This document shows, one piece after another, positions 34,524 through 43,560 of a stretch of 64,000 nucleotides of DNA; within the stretch, counting starts at the first letter, position 1; each line of letters opens with the position of its first letter. The stretch spans positions 248,001 through 312,000 of the forward strand of contig NZ_CP116871.1 in the NCBI RefSeq assembly GCF_031885415.1. The letters are read 5' to 3'. This stretch comes from Microbacterium forte (lineage in GTDB: Bacteria > Actinomycetota > Actinomycetes > Actinomycetales > Microbacteriaceae). Under the pieces are notes generated by a model. That model was given only the letters and a program-made list of their open reading frames with translations. It did no database searches and was not told where the DNA came from. The position numbers and the translations under genes were made by a program.

Positions 34524-35678
34524 ATGCTCGAGGTCAAGGCCCTGCCTCTGGCAGAGCTTCGCGAGCGCAGCAGCGAGAAGTGGCGGGAGTATCCCGCCGA
34601 TGTCCTGCCGCTCTTCGTCGCGGAGATCGACTTCCCGTTGGCGCCGGCGATCTCCTCGGCTCTTCGACGCGCTGTCGACACCGGCGACACCGGATACATC
34701 GCATCGCGGACGCCTCTTCCCGAGACCTATGCCGCCTTCGCGATGCGTCGCTACGGCTGGCATGCGGATCCGTCGCGGATGCGCACGACCGCCGATGTGA
34801 GCATGGGGATCGTCGAGATCCTGCGCCGCGTCACGCAGCCGGGGGAGCGCGTGGTCGTCACCACACCGGTGTACCCACCGTTCTTCGACCTGGTCTCCGA
34901 GGCCGGGGCAGAGGTCGCGCGGGTGCCGCTGCTCGACACCGGCACGGCGTGGGAACTCGATCTCGACGGCATCCGCGCGGCTTTCGAAGACGGCGCCACA
35001 GCCATGCTGCTCTGCAATCCGCACAACCCGACCGGCACGGTGCACAGCCGCGACTCGCTAACCGCTCTCGCCGAGATCGCCGATGAGTTCGGTGCTGCGG
35101 TGATCTCGGATGAGATCCATGCACCGCTCGCGCAGCCGGGCACCGGGTTCACGCCCTTCCTCGACACGGGCGAAGCTGCGGAGCGCGTGGGCTACGCCGT
35201 CGTGAGTGCGAGCAAGGCCTTCAATCTCGCGGGTCTCAAGTGCGCGCTCATGGTGACTGCGTCCGATCGCACCAGCGCCATCGTGCGCGGGCTTCCTATC
35301 GAGGTCGAGTGGCGCACCGGGCAGTTCGGGCTCCTCGCGGCTGTGGCCGCATTCTCCGAGGAGAGCGACGAGTGGCTCGATGGGCTGCTCAGAACGCTCG
35401 ACGAGAATCGCGTGCTGCTCGAGGATCTGCTGGCGTCGAAGATCCCTGCCGCGCGCTATCGGATCCCCGATGCCGGATACCTGGCCTGGATCGATCTCTC
35501 GGGACTGGAATGGGGAGACAACCCCGCGCGACGGATCCTCAAGGAGGCCAGAGTCGCCCTGCATTTCGGCCCCGCCTTCGGCGAGCCGGGCAGGGGTTTC
35601 GTCCGACTGAACTTCGGCACGAGCCCGGAGATCATCACCGAGGCCATCGAGCGCATCGCGACGCTCGTGGGCCGATGA
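34524..35678 (+). CDS. MalY/PatB-family PLP-dependent C-S lyase (cystathionine beta-lyase type)
   Basis: A 384-aa fold-type I PLP enzyme. Marks are FVAEIDFPLAPAI (PatB-type N-terminus), LLCNPHNPTGTVH, SDEIHAPL and the PLP lysine in SASKAFNLAGLK. Members cleave the C-S bond of cystathionine or cysteine derivatives, giving pyruvate, ammonia and a thiol. The ATG is 2 bp after the sufT stop, so it is probably cotranscribed with the suf genes; whether it supplies sulfur to them is only a guess. Confidence 0.88.
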   Translation: MLEVKALPLAELRERSSEKWREYPADVLPLFVAEIDFPLAPAISSALRRAVDTGDTGYIASRTPLPETYAAFAMRRYGWHADPSRMRTTADVSMGIVEILRRVTQPGERVVVTTPVYPPFFDLVSEAGAEVARVPLLDTGTAWELDLDGIRAAFEDGATAMLLCNPHNPTGTVHSRDSLTALAEIADEFGAAVISDEIHAPLAQPGTGFTPFLDTGEAAERVGYAVVSASKAFNLAGLKCALMVTASDRTSAIVRGLPIEVEWRTGQFGLLAAVAAFSEESDEWLDGLLRTLDENRVLLEDLLASKIPAARYRIPDAGYLAWIDLSGLEWGDNPARRILKEARVALHFGPAFGEPGRGFVRLNFGTSPEIITEAIERIATLVGR

Positions 35679-37048
35679 CGACCGAGCAGCGGCCGACCGC
35701 CTCGATCTGGGACCGAGAACGACTCTGGGTCACTGCCGGCGCGGTCGCGCTGATCTTCCTCGCCGCGATCGAGGCGCTGGCTGTCACGACCGTCATGCCG
35801 ATCGTCAGTGAGGCGCTCGACGGACGCGATCTGTACGCCGTAGCCTTCGCCGGCACGCTCGCGACGAGTGTGATCGGCATGGTCGCCGCGGGTGCCTGGT
35901 CGGATGCTCGAGGGCCCCGTGGCGCCCTGTACGCCGCGGTGTCGCTGTTCATCGCCGGTCTGCTGCTGTCGGGCTTCGCCGTGACGATGGACCAGTTCCT
36001 CATCGGGCGCCTGGTGCAGGGGCTCGGCGCGGGAGGACAGACCGTGGCGCTGTACGTCGTGGTCGCTCGGCTGTATCCACCGCAACTTCACGGCAGAGTG
36101 TTCGCGGCGTTCGCCGCCGCATGGGTGGTGCCGTCGATGATCGGTCCCTTCCTCGCCGGGGCGGTCGCCGAGTACCTCGATTGGCGCTGGGCCTTCCTCG
36201 GCGTCGCCGTGCTGACGGGCGTCGCCTTCGTGATCGTCGTGGCGCGGCTGCGAGGCGTCGACCTCGGACGCGGCGAGCCGCAGAATCGCCGGGCGCTCGT
36301 CATCCGCCTTGTTCTCGCGGTGGTCGTCGCTGTCTTCGCCGTGCTGATCGGCTTCACTGCGGAGATGACCGTGCGCCTCGCATGGCCGGTGGCGATCGGA
36401 TCCGTCATCGTGATCGGTGTCGCGCTGCTGCCGCTCGTTCCCCGGCGCACCCTCCGTGCCGGGCGCGGTCTGCCGAGCGTCGTCCTCATGCGCGGCATCG
36501 CCGCAGGCGCGTTCTTCGCGGCCGAGGCATACGTCCCCTATCTGTTGATGGAGCGCTTCGACTTCACGGCGACCTGGGCGGGGATCGCGCTCATGCTCGC
36601 CGCCTTCGCATGGGCCGGAGCTTCGCAGCTGCAGGGGGCCTTCGGAGAACGACTGGGCAACACCCGCATCACCGTGATCAGCCTGTCGCTCCTCCTCGTG
36701 GCGCTCGTGCTCGTGCTCGCTGCGGCGCAGTGGGGAGTGTCGCCGGTATTCGTCGTCGTGGGGTGGGGCTTCGCCGGCGGCGGCATGGGGCTGCTGTATC
36801 CGCGCCTCACAGTGCTCACCCTCGCCTATTCGAACGAGGGCAATCAGGGCTTCAACTCGTCGGCGCTGTCGATCTCCGACGCCGCGGGCTCAGCTGTGGC
36901 GATCGCGCTGGCCGGATTGCTCGTCGCGACGCTGGGCGGCGAGGCCGCATCGTTCGGGGTGGTGTTCGCGTTCTGCCTCGGTCTGGTGCTGCTGGCGTCG
37001 GTGCCGGGGCTCAGACTGGGCCATGCCGCGGAGTCGTCCGAGGGCTGA
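35675..37048 (+). CDS. MFS drug-resistance-type transporter
   Basis: The 457-aa membrane protein has about 12-14 spans and major-facilitator marks: SDARGPRGALYA (loop 2-3 motif A-like), LIGRLVQGLGAGGQTVALYV and a C-terminal FGVVFAFCLGLVLLASVPG. Such proteins usually export drugs or metabolites by proton exchange; the substrate is unknown. Its ATG overlaps the lyase stop by 4 bp and its last 38 bp overlap the convergent TetR gene. Confidence 0.85.
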   Translation: MTTEQRPTASIWDRERLWVTAGAVALIFLAAIEALAVTTVMPIVSEALDGRDLYAVAFAGTLATSVIGMVAAGAWSDARGPRGALYAAVSLFIAGLLLSGFAVTMDQFLIGRLVQGLGAGGQTVALYVVVARLYPPQLHGRVFAAFAAAWVVPSMIGPFLAGAVAEYLDWRWAFLGVAVLTGVAFVIVVARLRGVDLGRGEPQNRRALVIRLVLAVVVAVFAVLIGFTAEMTVRLAWPVAIGSVIVIGVALLPLVPRRTLRAGRGLPSVVLMRGIAAGAFFAAEAYVPYLLMERFDFTATWAGIALMLAAFAWAGASQLQGAFGERLGNTRITVISLSLLLVALVLVLAAAQWGVSPVFVVVGWGFAGGGMGLLYPRLTVLTLAYSNEGNQGFNSSALSISDAAGSAVAIALAGLLVATLGGEAASFGVVFAFCLGLVLLASVPGLRLGHAAESSEG

Positions 37049-37610
37049 CCACTGCACCGAGCGAGTCCCCTGCGAGCGCGGTGACGCCCAGGTCGAAGAC
37101 CCGATCGAGGCCGGCGGTGACATCGTCCGTGCCGTCGGTGAGAGCGGCCCCGTGGCTGTCGGCGTGCATGCGCTGCTGAACGAGTGTCGCGTGCCCGAGC
37201 ACGAAGTGCAGCATCGCCGCTGCCCGATCGGCGGCTTCTGCGTGCCCGTGGCGCGCGAGCGCGGCCTCGAGCGCGGTCTGGGCATACGACGAGCCGAGCC
37301 GCAGGGCGTAGGTGCTGAGCACGAGCTCCGCACCGTCGCGGTAGGTGAACAGGGCGTCGCGGATGCCGCGCGCGGTGGTCAGCACGTCGGCATCGTCGCG
37401 GGGGATCCCCGCGGTGATCCGGTCGGCGAGCTCTGCCAGCAGTTCCTGCTTGCTCGAGAAGTGCCAGTAGAGAGCGCTCGGCTGAACATCGAGCCTGCCC
37501 GCGATCCGGCGCATCGACAGGTCGGCGAGGCCGACCTCGTCGAGGAGGGCCAGCGCCACGCGTGCGACGCCATCGCGGTCGTGACGGGCGGAGTTGTGCT
37601 CTGGGCTCAT
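37011..37610 (-). CDS. bioQ: TetR-family repressor, BioQ-like
   Basis: A 199-aa regulator with an N-terminal helix-turn-helix (LSMRRIAGRLDVQPSALYWHFSSKQELL, in two parts about 31-48 and 49-58) and a helical ligand-binding domain. It is divergent from bioY with only 56 bp between, holding two copies of TGAAC-N3-GTTCA. The operator reported for BioQ of corynebacteria and mycobacteria has the half-site TGAAC-N3-GTTAC, so the assignment as biotin repressor is well supported by context, though not by direct comparison. Confidence 0.82.
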   Translation of the reverse strand: MSPEHNSARHDRDGVARVALALLDEVGLADLSMRRIAGRLDVQPSALYWHFSSKQELLAELADRITAGIPRDDADVLTTARGIRDALFTYRDGAELVLSTYALRLGSSYAQTALEAALARHGHAEAADRAAAMLHFVLGHATLVQQRMHADSHGAALTDGTDDVTAGLDRVFDLGVTALAGDSLGAVVSPRTTPRHGPV

Positions 37611-37623
37611 GTGATCACTATAG

Positions 37624-37651
37624 TGAACACCGTTCAGGTGAACAGTGTTCA
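37624..37651. promoter_or_regulatory. Two tandem BioQ-type operators
   Basis: TGAACACCGTTCA at 37624-37636 and TGAACAGTGTTCA at 37639-37651 each follow TGAAC-N3-GTTCA, with centres 15 bp apart. They fill the gap between the divergent TetR gene and bioY, and the second one lies directly against the bioY ribosome site (AGGAAGG). Binding would block both genes. A TCACTATAGTGA palindrome at about 37615-37626 overlaps the first site and holds a possible -10 region. Confidence 0.85.
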
Positions 37652-37666
37652 GGAAGGTGTCGGATC

Positions 37667-38254
37667 ATGACCCAGCAACGCGATGACCTCGGTCGCGAAC
37701 TAGCAAGAGTGGCGATCTTCGCCGCGCTCATCATCGTTCTCGGCATGGTGACGGTGCCGATTCCCGGCGGTGTGCCGATCACCGCGCAGACATTGGGGGT
37801 CATGCTCGCCGGTGCGGTGCTCGGACCCCGACTGGCTCCGCTCTCGATTCTTCTGGTGCTCGCTCTCGCGGCGATCGGACTGCCCGTCCTCGCCGGTGGG
37901 CGCGGCGGCCTCGGTGTCTTCGTCGGCCCGACCGCCGGATATCTGCTCGGGTGGGTGGCAGGCGTCATCGTGATCGGTCTCATCGTGGGCCGCGGTCGGC
38001 TCAGCTGGTGGCGAATCGCCCTCGGCGTCGTCGTCGGAGGCATCCTGGTGGTGTATCTCTGTGGGATCCCCGTGACAGCGCTCGTTCTCGGGCTCGAACT
38101 CGGCCCGACCGCGCTCGCGAGTCTGGTGTTCCTCCCCGGCGATCTGCTCAAAGCGGCCGCGGCGACGGCGCTCGTTCTGGCGCTGCGACGCGCGTACCCC
38201 CGGGCGTTCGCCGCGCGTTCGATCGCAGCGCCCTCATCCGTCCGTGCGATCTGA
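37667..38254 (+). CDS. bioY: Biotin ECF transporter S component BioY
   Basis: The substrate-binding membrane subunit for biotin. The 195-aa product has about six spans and the family segments VTVPIPGGVPITAQTLGVML and VGPTAGYLLGWVAG. ATG 37667 has AGGAAGG nine bases upstream. It overlaps bioM by 11 bp. Followed by its ATPase and T component, as in the bioYMN operons of actinobacteria. Confidence 0.95.
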   Translation: MTQQRDDLGRELARVAIFAALIIVLGMVTVPIPGGVPITAQTLGVMLAGAVLGPRLAPLSILLVLALAAIGLPVLAGGRGGLGVFVGPTAGYLLGWVAGVIVIGLIVGRGRLSWWRIALGVVVGGILVVYLCGIPVTALVLGLELGPTALASLVFLPGDLLKAAAATALVLALRRAYPRAFAARSIAAPSSVRAI

Positions 38255-38936
38255 GACCGCGGTCGGATCGATCTCACTCGACGGTGTCGCCGTCGAGAGG
38301 GAAGGGCGGGCGATCCTGCGCGACGTGAGTGTCGAGCTCACGGCGCAGAGGATCGCGGTGATCGGCGCGAACGGGTCGGGCAAGTCCACCTTCGCGCGTC
38401 TGCTGAACGGCCTCGTGCTGCCGGATGCAGGCCGAGTCACGGTTCACGATCTCGATTCGCGGCGGGACACGAAGGCTCTTCGACGGAGGGTCGGTTTCGT
38501 CTTCACCGACCCTCAGTCGCAGATCCTGATGCCGACGCCCGCTGAGGACCTCGCGCTCTCGCTGCGCGGTTCGCCCCGCACGGAGATCGCCAGCCGGGTG
38601 GCCGGGGCACTCGCCGAGCACGGGCTGACCGACAGGGCGGACGTGCCCGCGTCCGACCTGTCCGGCGGTCAGAAGCAGCTGCTCGCTCTCGCGTCGGTTC
38701 TGATCACCGAGCCGCGCCTGATCGTGGCCGATGAGCCGACCACGCTGCTTGATCTGCGCAACTCCCGAAGGGTCTCCGACCTGCTGCTGGCACTGCCGTC
38801 GCAGGTCGTCATCGTCACCCACGACCTCGACCTCGCGGCGAGATGCGACCATGCGGTGCTCTTCGACGCGGGTTCGCTCCTCGCAGCGGGCACCCCGGAC
38901 GACGTGATCGCCGAGTACCGCGGGCGGTGCGGATGA
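38244..38936 (+). CDS. bioM: Biotin ECF transporter ATPase BioM
   Basis: Energy-coupling ATPase for BioY. The 230-aa product has Walker A GANGSGKST, the ECF-type Q-loop FTDPQSQILMPT, signature LSGGQKQ and Walker B LIVADEPTTLLD. GTG 38244 is used; it overlaps bioY. The stop overlaps bioN by 4 bp. Confidence 0.94.
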   Translation: MRSETAVGSISLDGVAVEREGRAILRDVSVELTAQRIAVIGANGSGKSTFARLLNGLVLPDAGRVTVHDLDSRRDTKALRRRVGFVFTDPQSQILMPTPAEDLALSLRGSPRTEIASRVAGALAEHGLTDRADVPASDLSGGQKQLLALASVLITEPRLIVADEPTTLLDLRNSRRVSDLLLALPSQVVIVTHDLDLAARCDHAVLFDAGSLLAAGTPDDVIAEYRGRCG

Positions 38937-39526
38937 TCCAGTCGTACCGGCTAGGGGCCAGCATCGTCCACCGGATGTCGGCGGGGCCCAAACTCGCGCT
39001 CTTCGCGGTACTCGCGCTCGTGTCGTCCGCGTACCCGCATGACGGGTGGAGCGTCACCGTCTCGCTCGTCGTCGTGTGCACGCTCTATCTCGTCGCCGGG
39101 CTGCCGGTGAGGGTCCTGATCGCCGAGATCTGGCGGCTGCGCTGGCTCGTGCTGGTTCTCGGGACGGCATTGTGGATCTTCGTGTCGCCGCTGACCGCGT
39201 GGATCAGCACGAGCAGGGTCGCGTCGCTGCTCCTGCTGGCTGCGCTTCTCACGATCACCACCCGGATGGGTGATCTGCTCGCCGTTCTGCATCGGATGCT
39301 GCGGCCGCTGCGTCGGCTGGGTGTCGATGCCGATGCGGTCGCGATGACGATCTCGCTGACGCTCACGATGATTCCGGTGGTCGCCGGATTCGCCCATGCT
39401 GTGCGGGAGGCGCAGCGTGCGCGCGGCGTTCGTCCGGGCCTTCGAACCACCGTGCCGCTGATGGTCAGGACGCTACGCCACGCGGACGAGGTCGGCGACG
39501 CTCTCGCCGCCCGCGGTCTGGTGTGA
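38933..39526 (+). CDS. bioN: Biotin ECF transporter T component BioN
   Basis: Transmembrane coupling protein of the ECF transporter, 197 aa with four or five spans. The two Ala-Arg-Gly motifs that contact the ATPases are present: EAQRARGV and DALAARGL at the C-terminus. Its final 54 bp overlap the convergent acyltransferase gene. Confidence 0.93.
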   Translation: MIQSYRLGASIVHRMSAGPKLALFAVLALVSSAYPHDGWSVTVSLVVVCTLYLVAGLPVRVLIAEIWRLRWLVLVLGTALWIFVSPLTAWISTSRVASLLLLAALLTITTRMGDLLAVLHRMLRPLRRLGVDADAVAMTISLTLTMIPVVAGFAHAVREAQRARGVRPGLRTTVPLMVRTLRHADEVGDALAARGLV

Positions 39527-40789
39527 TCGGCGTGCGAGGCGTTGGGAGAGCAGCATTCCGCCGACGGCGAGTGCGGCCGTCAGAACCGTCGTTCCTGCGA
39601 CGAGAAGCAGCACGACCGAGGCGACGCCGAGTGCGGCTGCGATCGCGATCCGGCGAGTCGAGTCAGCGGCTGGTGGGGACGGCTGCGTCTCGACGCGCGT
39701 GAACGCCAGCGCGATCGCCGCGGTGAGAGTCAGCGCGGTAGCGAGCCAGAGCGGGCGAGACACCCACCATGCGAGGGTGCTCGGCTCCGGCAGCGCGATG
39801 CCGCTGCCGAGCGAGGCCATGGCGCAGATCCCGGCCATGGCGAGCAGCGTCGGCATGTGCCACAGGTAGATCGTCATGGTGCGTCTGTTGACGAACGCGG
39901 CGAGTGCGGCCGGGGCTGGGCGGCGGCTGAACGCATCGATGCGATCGCGGAGAAGCGAGACGGCGCTCAGGTGCACGACTCCGACGAGAAGCAGGGCACC
40001 TGTGGGCGGGTTGATGTTGGCGATGAGGTCAGGGGAGTAGACGCCGGTGGAGAAGACACCGACGAGTGTGATCGATGCGACAGCTCCCGCGATCGCCCGT
40101 GCTCGTCGGCTCAGTCCGTCGATCGTGCCATCGGCGAGGAAGAAGCCGATCTGCTGCAGCGCGAGCCAGACGAATGCGAGATTCAGGAAGCCCACCCACT
40201 CGAATCCGGTGATCGCCCGGAGCGCGTCGACGGCGAGCGCAGCCGCGACCAGCGAGGCCACCGTGATCAGCGGCTTCCGGGCGTGAGCCTTCGCGAGTGC
40301 AGGAAGAAGCGCCTGGCACCCCAGGAAGACGGCGAGGAACCACAGCGGCTGGCTGTAACGGAAGCCGGCGACGGCGATGATGTCGGCCGGGACGCCGGCG
40401 ATGCTCAGCGCCGCGAGTGCCGCGCCCACAATCCCGATCGCGAACAGGGCCGGCCGCAGCAGCCGGTGCACCCGGGCGGCGATGAAGGAGGCCGCGGCGC
40501 CGCCGCGCGCCTGCGTGCGCCGGAAGGAGATGTAGCCGGCGAACCCGCCGATGATGAAGAAGAGCGGCATCACCTGGAGCACCCAGCTGACGGGCACGAT
40601 CCACCACGATCCATCGCTGGCGTTCGCGAACACCGGGCTGCCGTCGACGACGGTGACTCCGACCATGATGGCGTGGAGGAGCACGACTCCCGCGACGCAG
40701 ACCGCACGCAGGAAGTCGATCGCGGTGTCGCGACCTGCCGGCAGCGGGTCTCGAAGTGCGGTGAGGGATGGTGCCTCGACGATGGCCAT
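39473..40789 (-). CDS. Membrane acyltransferase (acyltransferase 3 family)
   Basis: A 438-aa protein with about ten hydrophobic spans. The N-terminal DFLRAVCVAGVVLLHA has the conserved Arg and His of acyltransferase 3 proteins, and FFIIGGFAGYISFRR follows. These enzymes O-acylate surface sugars, lipids or antibiotics; the substrate here is unknown. ATG 40789 is preceded by AGGAGGA, which decides the start over the longer open frame. Confidence 0.82.
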   Translation of the reverse strand: MAIVEAPSLTALRDPLPAGRDTAIDFLRAVCVAGVVLLHAIMVGVTVVDGSPVFANASDGSWWIVPVSWVLQVMPLFFIIGGFAGYISFRRTQARGGAAASFIAARVHRLLRPALFAIGIVGAALAALSIAGVPADIIAVAGFRYSQPLWFLAVFLGCQALLPALAKAHARKPLITVASLVAAALAVDALRAITGFEWVGFLNLAFVWLALQQIGFFLADGTIDGLSRRARAIAGAVASITLVGVFSTGVYSPDLIANINPPTGALLLVGVVHLSAVSLLRDRIDAFSRRPAPAALAAFVNRRTMTIYLWHMPTLLAMAGICAMASLGSGIALPEPSTLAWWVSRPLWLATALTLTAAIALAFTRVETQPSPPAADSTRRIAIAAALGVASVVLLLVAGTTVLTAALAVGGMLLSQRLARRSHQTAGGESVADLVRVA

Positions 40790-40898
40790 GAAGTCCTCCT
40801 CGGATGGGGTGTCCGAGGAGCGTATGAACGCGGTGCCGTGCGGGGGATCACCCCCAGGGCTGGTTCGCACCCCTACCGGGGTGTGATCCTGGCGAGGC

Positions 40899-41570
40899 TC
40901 AGGACGCGGGTTCGACCAGGCCGGCGTCGTACGCGAGGATCACGGCGTGCACACGGTCGCGGAGCCGGAGCTTCGCCAGCACCTTGCCGACGTGGGTCTT
41001 CACGGTCTGCTCGGCGATGAACAGATCGGCGGCGATCTCGCTGTTCGATCTGCCACGCCCGATGAGCACGAGCACCTCTCGCTCTCGGTCGGTGAGCTCG
41101 GCCAGCGAGGTCGCGGCTCGCGGTGTGCGCGGCCGCCGCCCTGCGAACTGCTCGATCATGCGCCTCGTCACGCTGGGGGCGAGCAACGCGTCGCCGCCGG
41201 CGACCACGCGCACGGCGTGGACGAGTTCTTCCGGAAGAGCGTCTTTCAGCAGGAACCCGCTCGCCCCGGCCTCGAGCGCGTCGTACACGTAGTCGTCGAT
41301 GTCGAAGGTCGTGAGCATGAGGATCCGCGGCACATGGGCTGCGGGGTAGCCGGGACCGAGGATGCGACGGGTCGCCTCGATGCCGTCGACCTCCGGCATC
41401 CGCACGTCCATCAGGATGACGTCCGGATCGAGCCGCGCGGCGAGAGCGACGGCCTCGGCGCCGTCGGCCGCCTGCCCGGCGACACGGATGCCGTCGTGAG
41501 CGTCGAGGAGCGCGGCGAATCCGGCGCGCACCATGGCCTGGTCATCGGCGATGAGGACGCTGATCGTCAC
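40899..41570 (-). CDS. NarL/LuxR-type response regulator
   Basis: The 223-aa protein has a receiver domain (phosphate-accepting Asp in VILMDVRMPE, conserved Lys in LLKDALPEE) and a C-terminal LuxR helix-turn-helix (LTDREREVLVLIGRGRSNSE onward, about 157-215). It overlaps the kinase gene by 4 bp and must be its partner. Target genes are unknown; the acyltransferase downstream is a possible one. Confidence 0.94.
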   Translation of the reverse strand: MTISVLIADDQAMVRAGFAALLDAHDGIRVAGQAADGAEAVALAARLDPDVILMDVRMPEVDGIEATRRILGPGYPAAHVPRILMLTTFDIDDYVYDALEAGASGFLLKDALPEELVHAVRVVAGGDALLAPSVTRRMIEQFAGRRPRTPRAATSLAELTDREREVLVLIGRGRSNSEIAADLFIAEQTVKTHVGKVLAKLRLRDRVHAVILAYDAGLVEPAS

Positions 41571-42832
41571 GGGGTCTCCTCGGGGTGCTCTGGGGTGTTG
41601 TCCCGCGGTGGTGCGTCTCTGAGCGGCAGCGAGGCGATGACTTCCCAGCCGCCGCCCGTCGTGGGGCCCGCGTCGAACGAGCCGCCCAACAGCTCGACGC
41701 GCTCGCGCATGCCGCGCAGCCCGTATCCGCCGCCGGGAGACGCGGGTGAGCCCGAGGCACGGCCGTTGCGGACGCGGATTCCGACCGCGTCGGGGTCGGC
41801 CTGCACGCGCACCGTGACGGCGGCACCCGATGCATGTCGCACCGCGTTGCTCAACGCCTCCTGGGCGATCCGGAAGGCCGCGATCTGGACGGCCTGCGGC
41901 GCATCCGTCACGGAACCCGTGATCTCCAGGCCGACGGTCACTCCGGCTCGACGGATGGTGTCGACGAGGGCGGGGATGTCGTCGATGCCCTGCTGCGGTG
42001 CGAGCTCGGCCGTCTGGTCTTCGGTGCGGAGAACCCCGAGCATCCGTCGCATCTCGGTCAGCGAGGTGCGCGCCGTGGCCGCGATGCTGTCGAACTCCAC
42101 GGACGCGGCATCTCCGATCTCGGGCAACCGGTAGCGTGCGGTCGACGCCTGCACCTGGATCACGGACATGCTGTGCGCGATCACGTCATGCAGCTCGCGA
42201 GCGATGCGGGTGCGCTCCTCGACGAGAGCTCGTCGTGATTCCTCGAGGGCGGAGTGCTCGCGCTCGCGGGTGAGCTCGGCAGACACCCGAACGCGTCCGG
42301 CGACGAGCACCGCCACCAGGAACATCGCCGCGGCCACCGAGGTCGTGACGATGAGGTCGGCGGTGACGCTGCCGGCCGTCTCGGGAGTGGCGACGACTTC
42401 GGGGCGCAGCAGCGGCGCCGTGAGGGCGAGCAGAGCTCCGATGGCCAGGGGGAAGACGCCCGCTCTGGCCCCGTGCACGAAGGTCACGACGCCGACCAGG
42501 ATCACGAACGTCAGCAGCGCGGGCACAGACCACGGCCAGGGGGCCTCCGTCGCGAGAGCCGGGACGACGAGAAGCGGAAGAGTGAACGCCGCAGCGCAGA
42601 ACAGCGCGATCGCCCATCGCGGGTGACGCAGCGACATCAGTGGTGCGGCGCACAGAGCGGCACCGAGGATGAACGAGAGCGGCAGCGAGGTGCCGTACAG
42701 CACGGTCTGCACCGGCACGAGCACCGAGAACAGCACGAGGCTCGCAGCGCCGAGCGCCGTGAGCGCGGCGGTGCGACGGCTGATGCGGGGAGCGCGCTCG
42801 GTGCGCGGCCGACGACGTGCCATGTCTGTCAT
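41567..42832 (-). CDS. Two-component sensor histidine kinase (HisKA_3 type)
   Basis: A 421-aa NarX/DesK-like kinase. About six N-terminal hydrophobic spans form a membrane sensor without a large outer domain. Then come the dimerisation helix with the phosphorylated His (RIARELHDVIAHSMSV) and an ATPase domain with EALSNAVRHA (N box) and GGGYGLRGMRERV (G box). ATG 42832 overlaps the DedA stop by 4 bp; ATG 42823 is also possible. Confidence 0.93.
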   Translation of the reverse strand: MTDMARRRPRTERAPRISRRTAALTALGAASLVLFSVLVPVQTVLYGTSLPLSFILGAALCAAPLMSLRHPRWAIALFCAAAFTLPLLVVPALATEAPWPWSVPALLTFVILVGVVTFVHGARAGVFPLAIGALLALTAPLLRPEVVATPETAGSVTADLIVTTSVAAAMFLVAVLVAGRVRVSAELTREREHSALEESRRALVEERTRIARELHDVIAHSMSVIQVQASTARYRLPEIGDAASVEFDSIAATARTSLTEMRRMLGVLRTEDQTAELAPQQGIDDIPALVDTIRRAGVTVGLEITGSVTDAPQAVQIAAFRIAQEALSNAVRHASGAAVTVRVQADPDAVGIRVRNGRASGSPASPGGGYGLRGMRERVELLGGSFDAGPTTGGGWEVIASLPLRDAPPRDNTPEHPEETP

Positions 42833-43449
42833 CCTGCCAGTTGCAGAACACGGGTGCGTCGCCGACGGGATGCCGTGACGCGGTCGATCACCAGCCCGAT
42901 GACGAGAGCCACGACGATGCCGATGCCGGCGCTCACGAGCGGCTGGTCCTTGATCCACGAGCCCGCGAGAAGTCCGATGGCGAGGCTCAGGGCGCTCCAG
43001 CTGATGCCTCCCACGATGCTCAACGGGAGGAACCTCCGCCAGGGGAAGCGCAGGGCACCGGCTGACATGTTGACGGCGACGCGGCCGACCGGGATGTACC
43101 GGGCGCCCAGAATGAGCGTCGCACTGCGGTGCGCGAGTGCTCTCTCTGCATGAGCGAATGCGGAGGCGACTCGCGGACGGCGCATCCATGCCCACCTGGT
43201 CGTGCCCAGCCTGCGGCCGAGGGCGAACGCGATGTTGTCGCCGATCGTCGCCCCCACAGCGGCGATGAGGCCGAGGGGCAGCAGCGTCCAGAACTCACCG
43301 GTCGACGCGAGTACCGCGGCGGCTGCCACGAGGACTGTCTCGCTCGGCACCGGCGGGAAGAAGCCGTCGATGATCGTCACCGCGAGCAGCACGGCGTACA
43401 GCCAGGGAGAGGCGACGGTCTGCAGGATCAGCTCGTTGATAACATCCAC
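42829..43449 (-). CDS. DedA family membrane protein
   Basis: The 206-aa protein has the SNARE-associated/VTT DedA pattern: FFPPVPSETVL (about 30-40), AAVGATIGDNIAFALGRRLG and the charged loop ILGARYIPVGRVAVNMSAG. The family acts in lipid flipping and membrane homeostasis. It heads a three-gene overlapping operon with the kinase and regulator, which suggests that the pair senses the membrane state; that link is inferred. Confidence 0.9.
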   Translation of the reverse strand: MDVINELILQTVASPWLYAVLLAVTIIDGFFPPVPSETVLVAAAAVLASTGEFWTLLPLGLIAAVGATIGDNIAFALGRRLGTTRWAWMRRPRVASAFAHAERALAHRSATLILGARYIPVGRVAVNMSAGALRFPWRRFLPLSIVGGISWSALSLAIGLLAGSWIKDQPLVSAGIGIVVALVIGLVIDRVTASRRRRTRVLQLAG

Positions 43450-43560
43450 CTCAGAAGGCTAGGAAGCAGGTGGCTGGTGGGGCATCACCCTGAGGTATCG
43501 ACCGCGTCCCTCTGGAGAGGTAGATCCGACGATCGCCCGACCGAGGTCGGGGCGACCACC

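Noticed and set aside
40868..40883. CACCCC/GGGGTG hairpin between the response regulator and the acyltransferase gene
   Set aside because: Only 6 bp of stem, no tail, and such short GC stems are expected by chance at this base composition.
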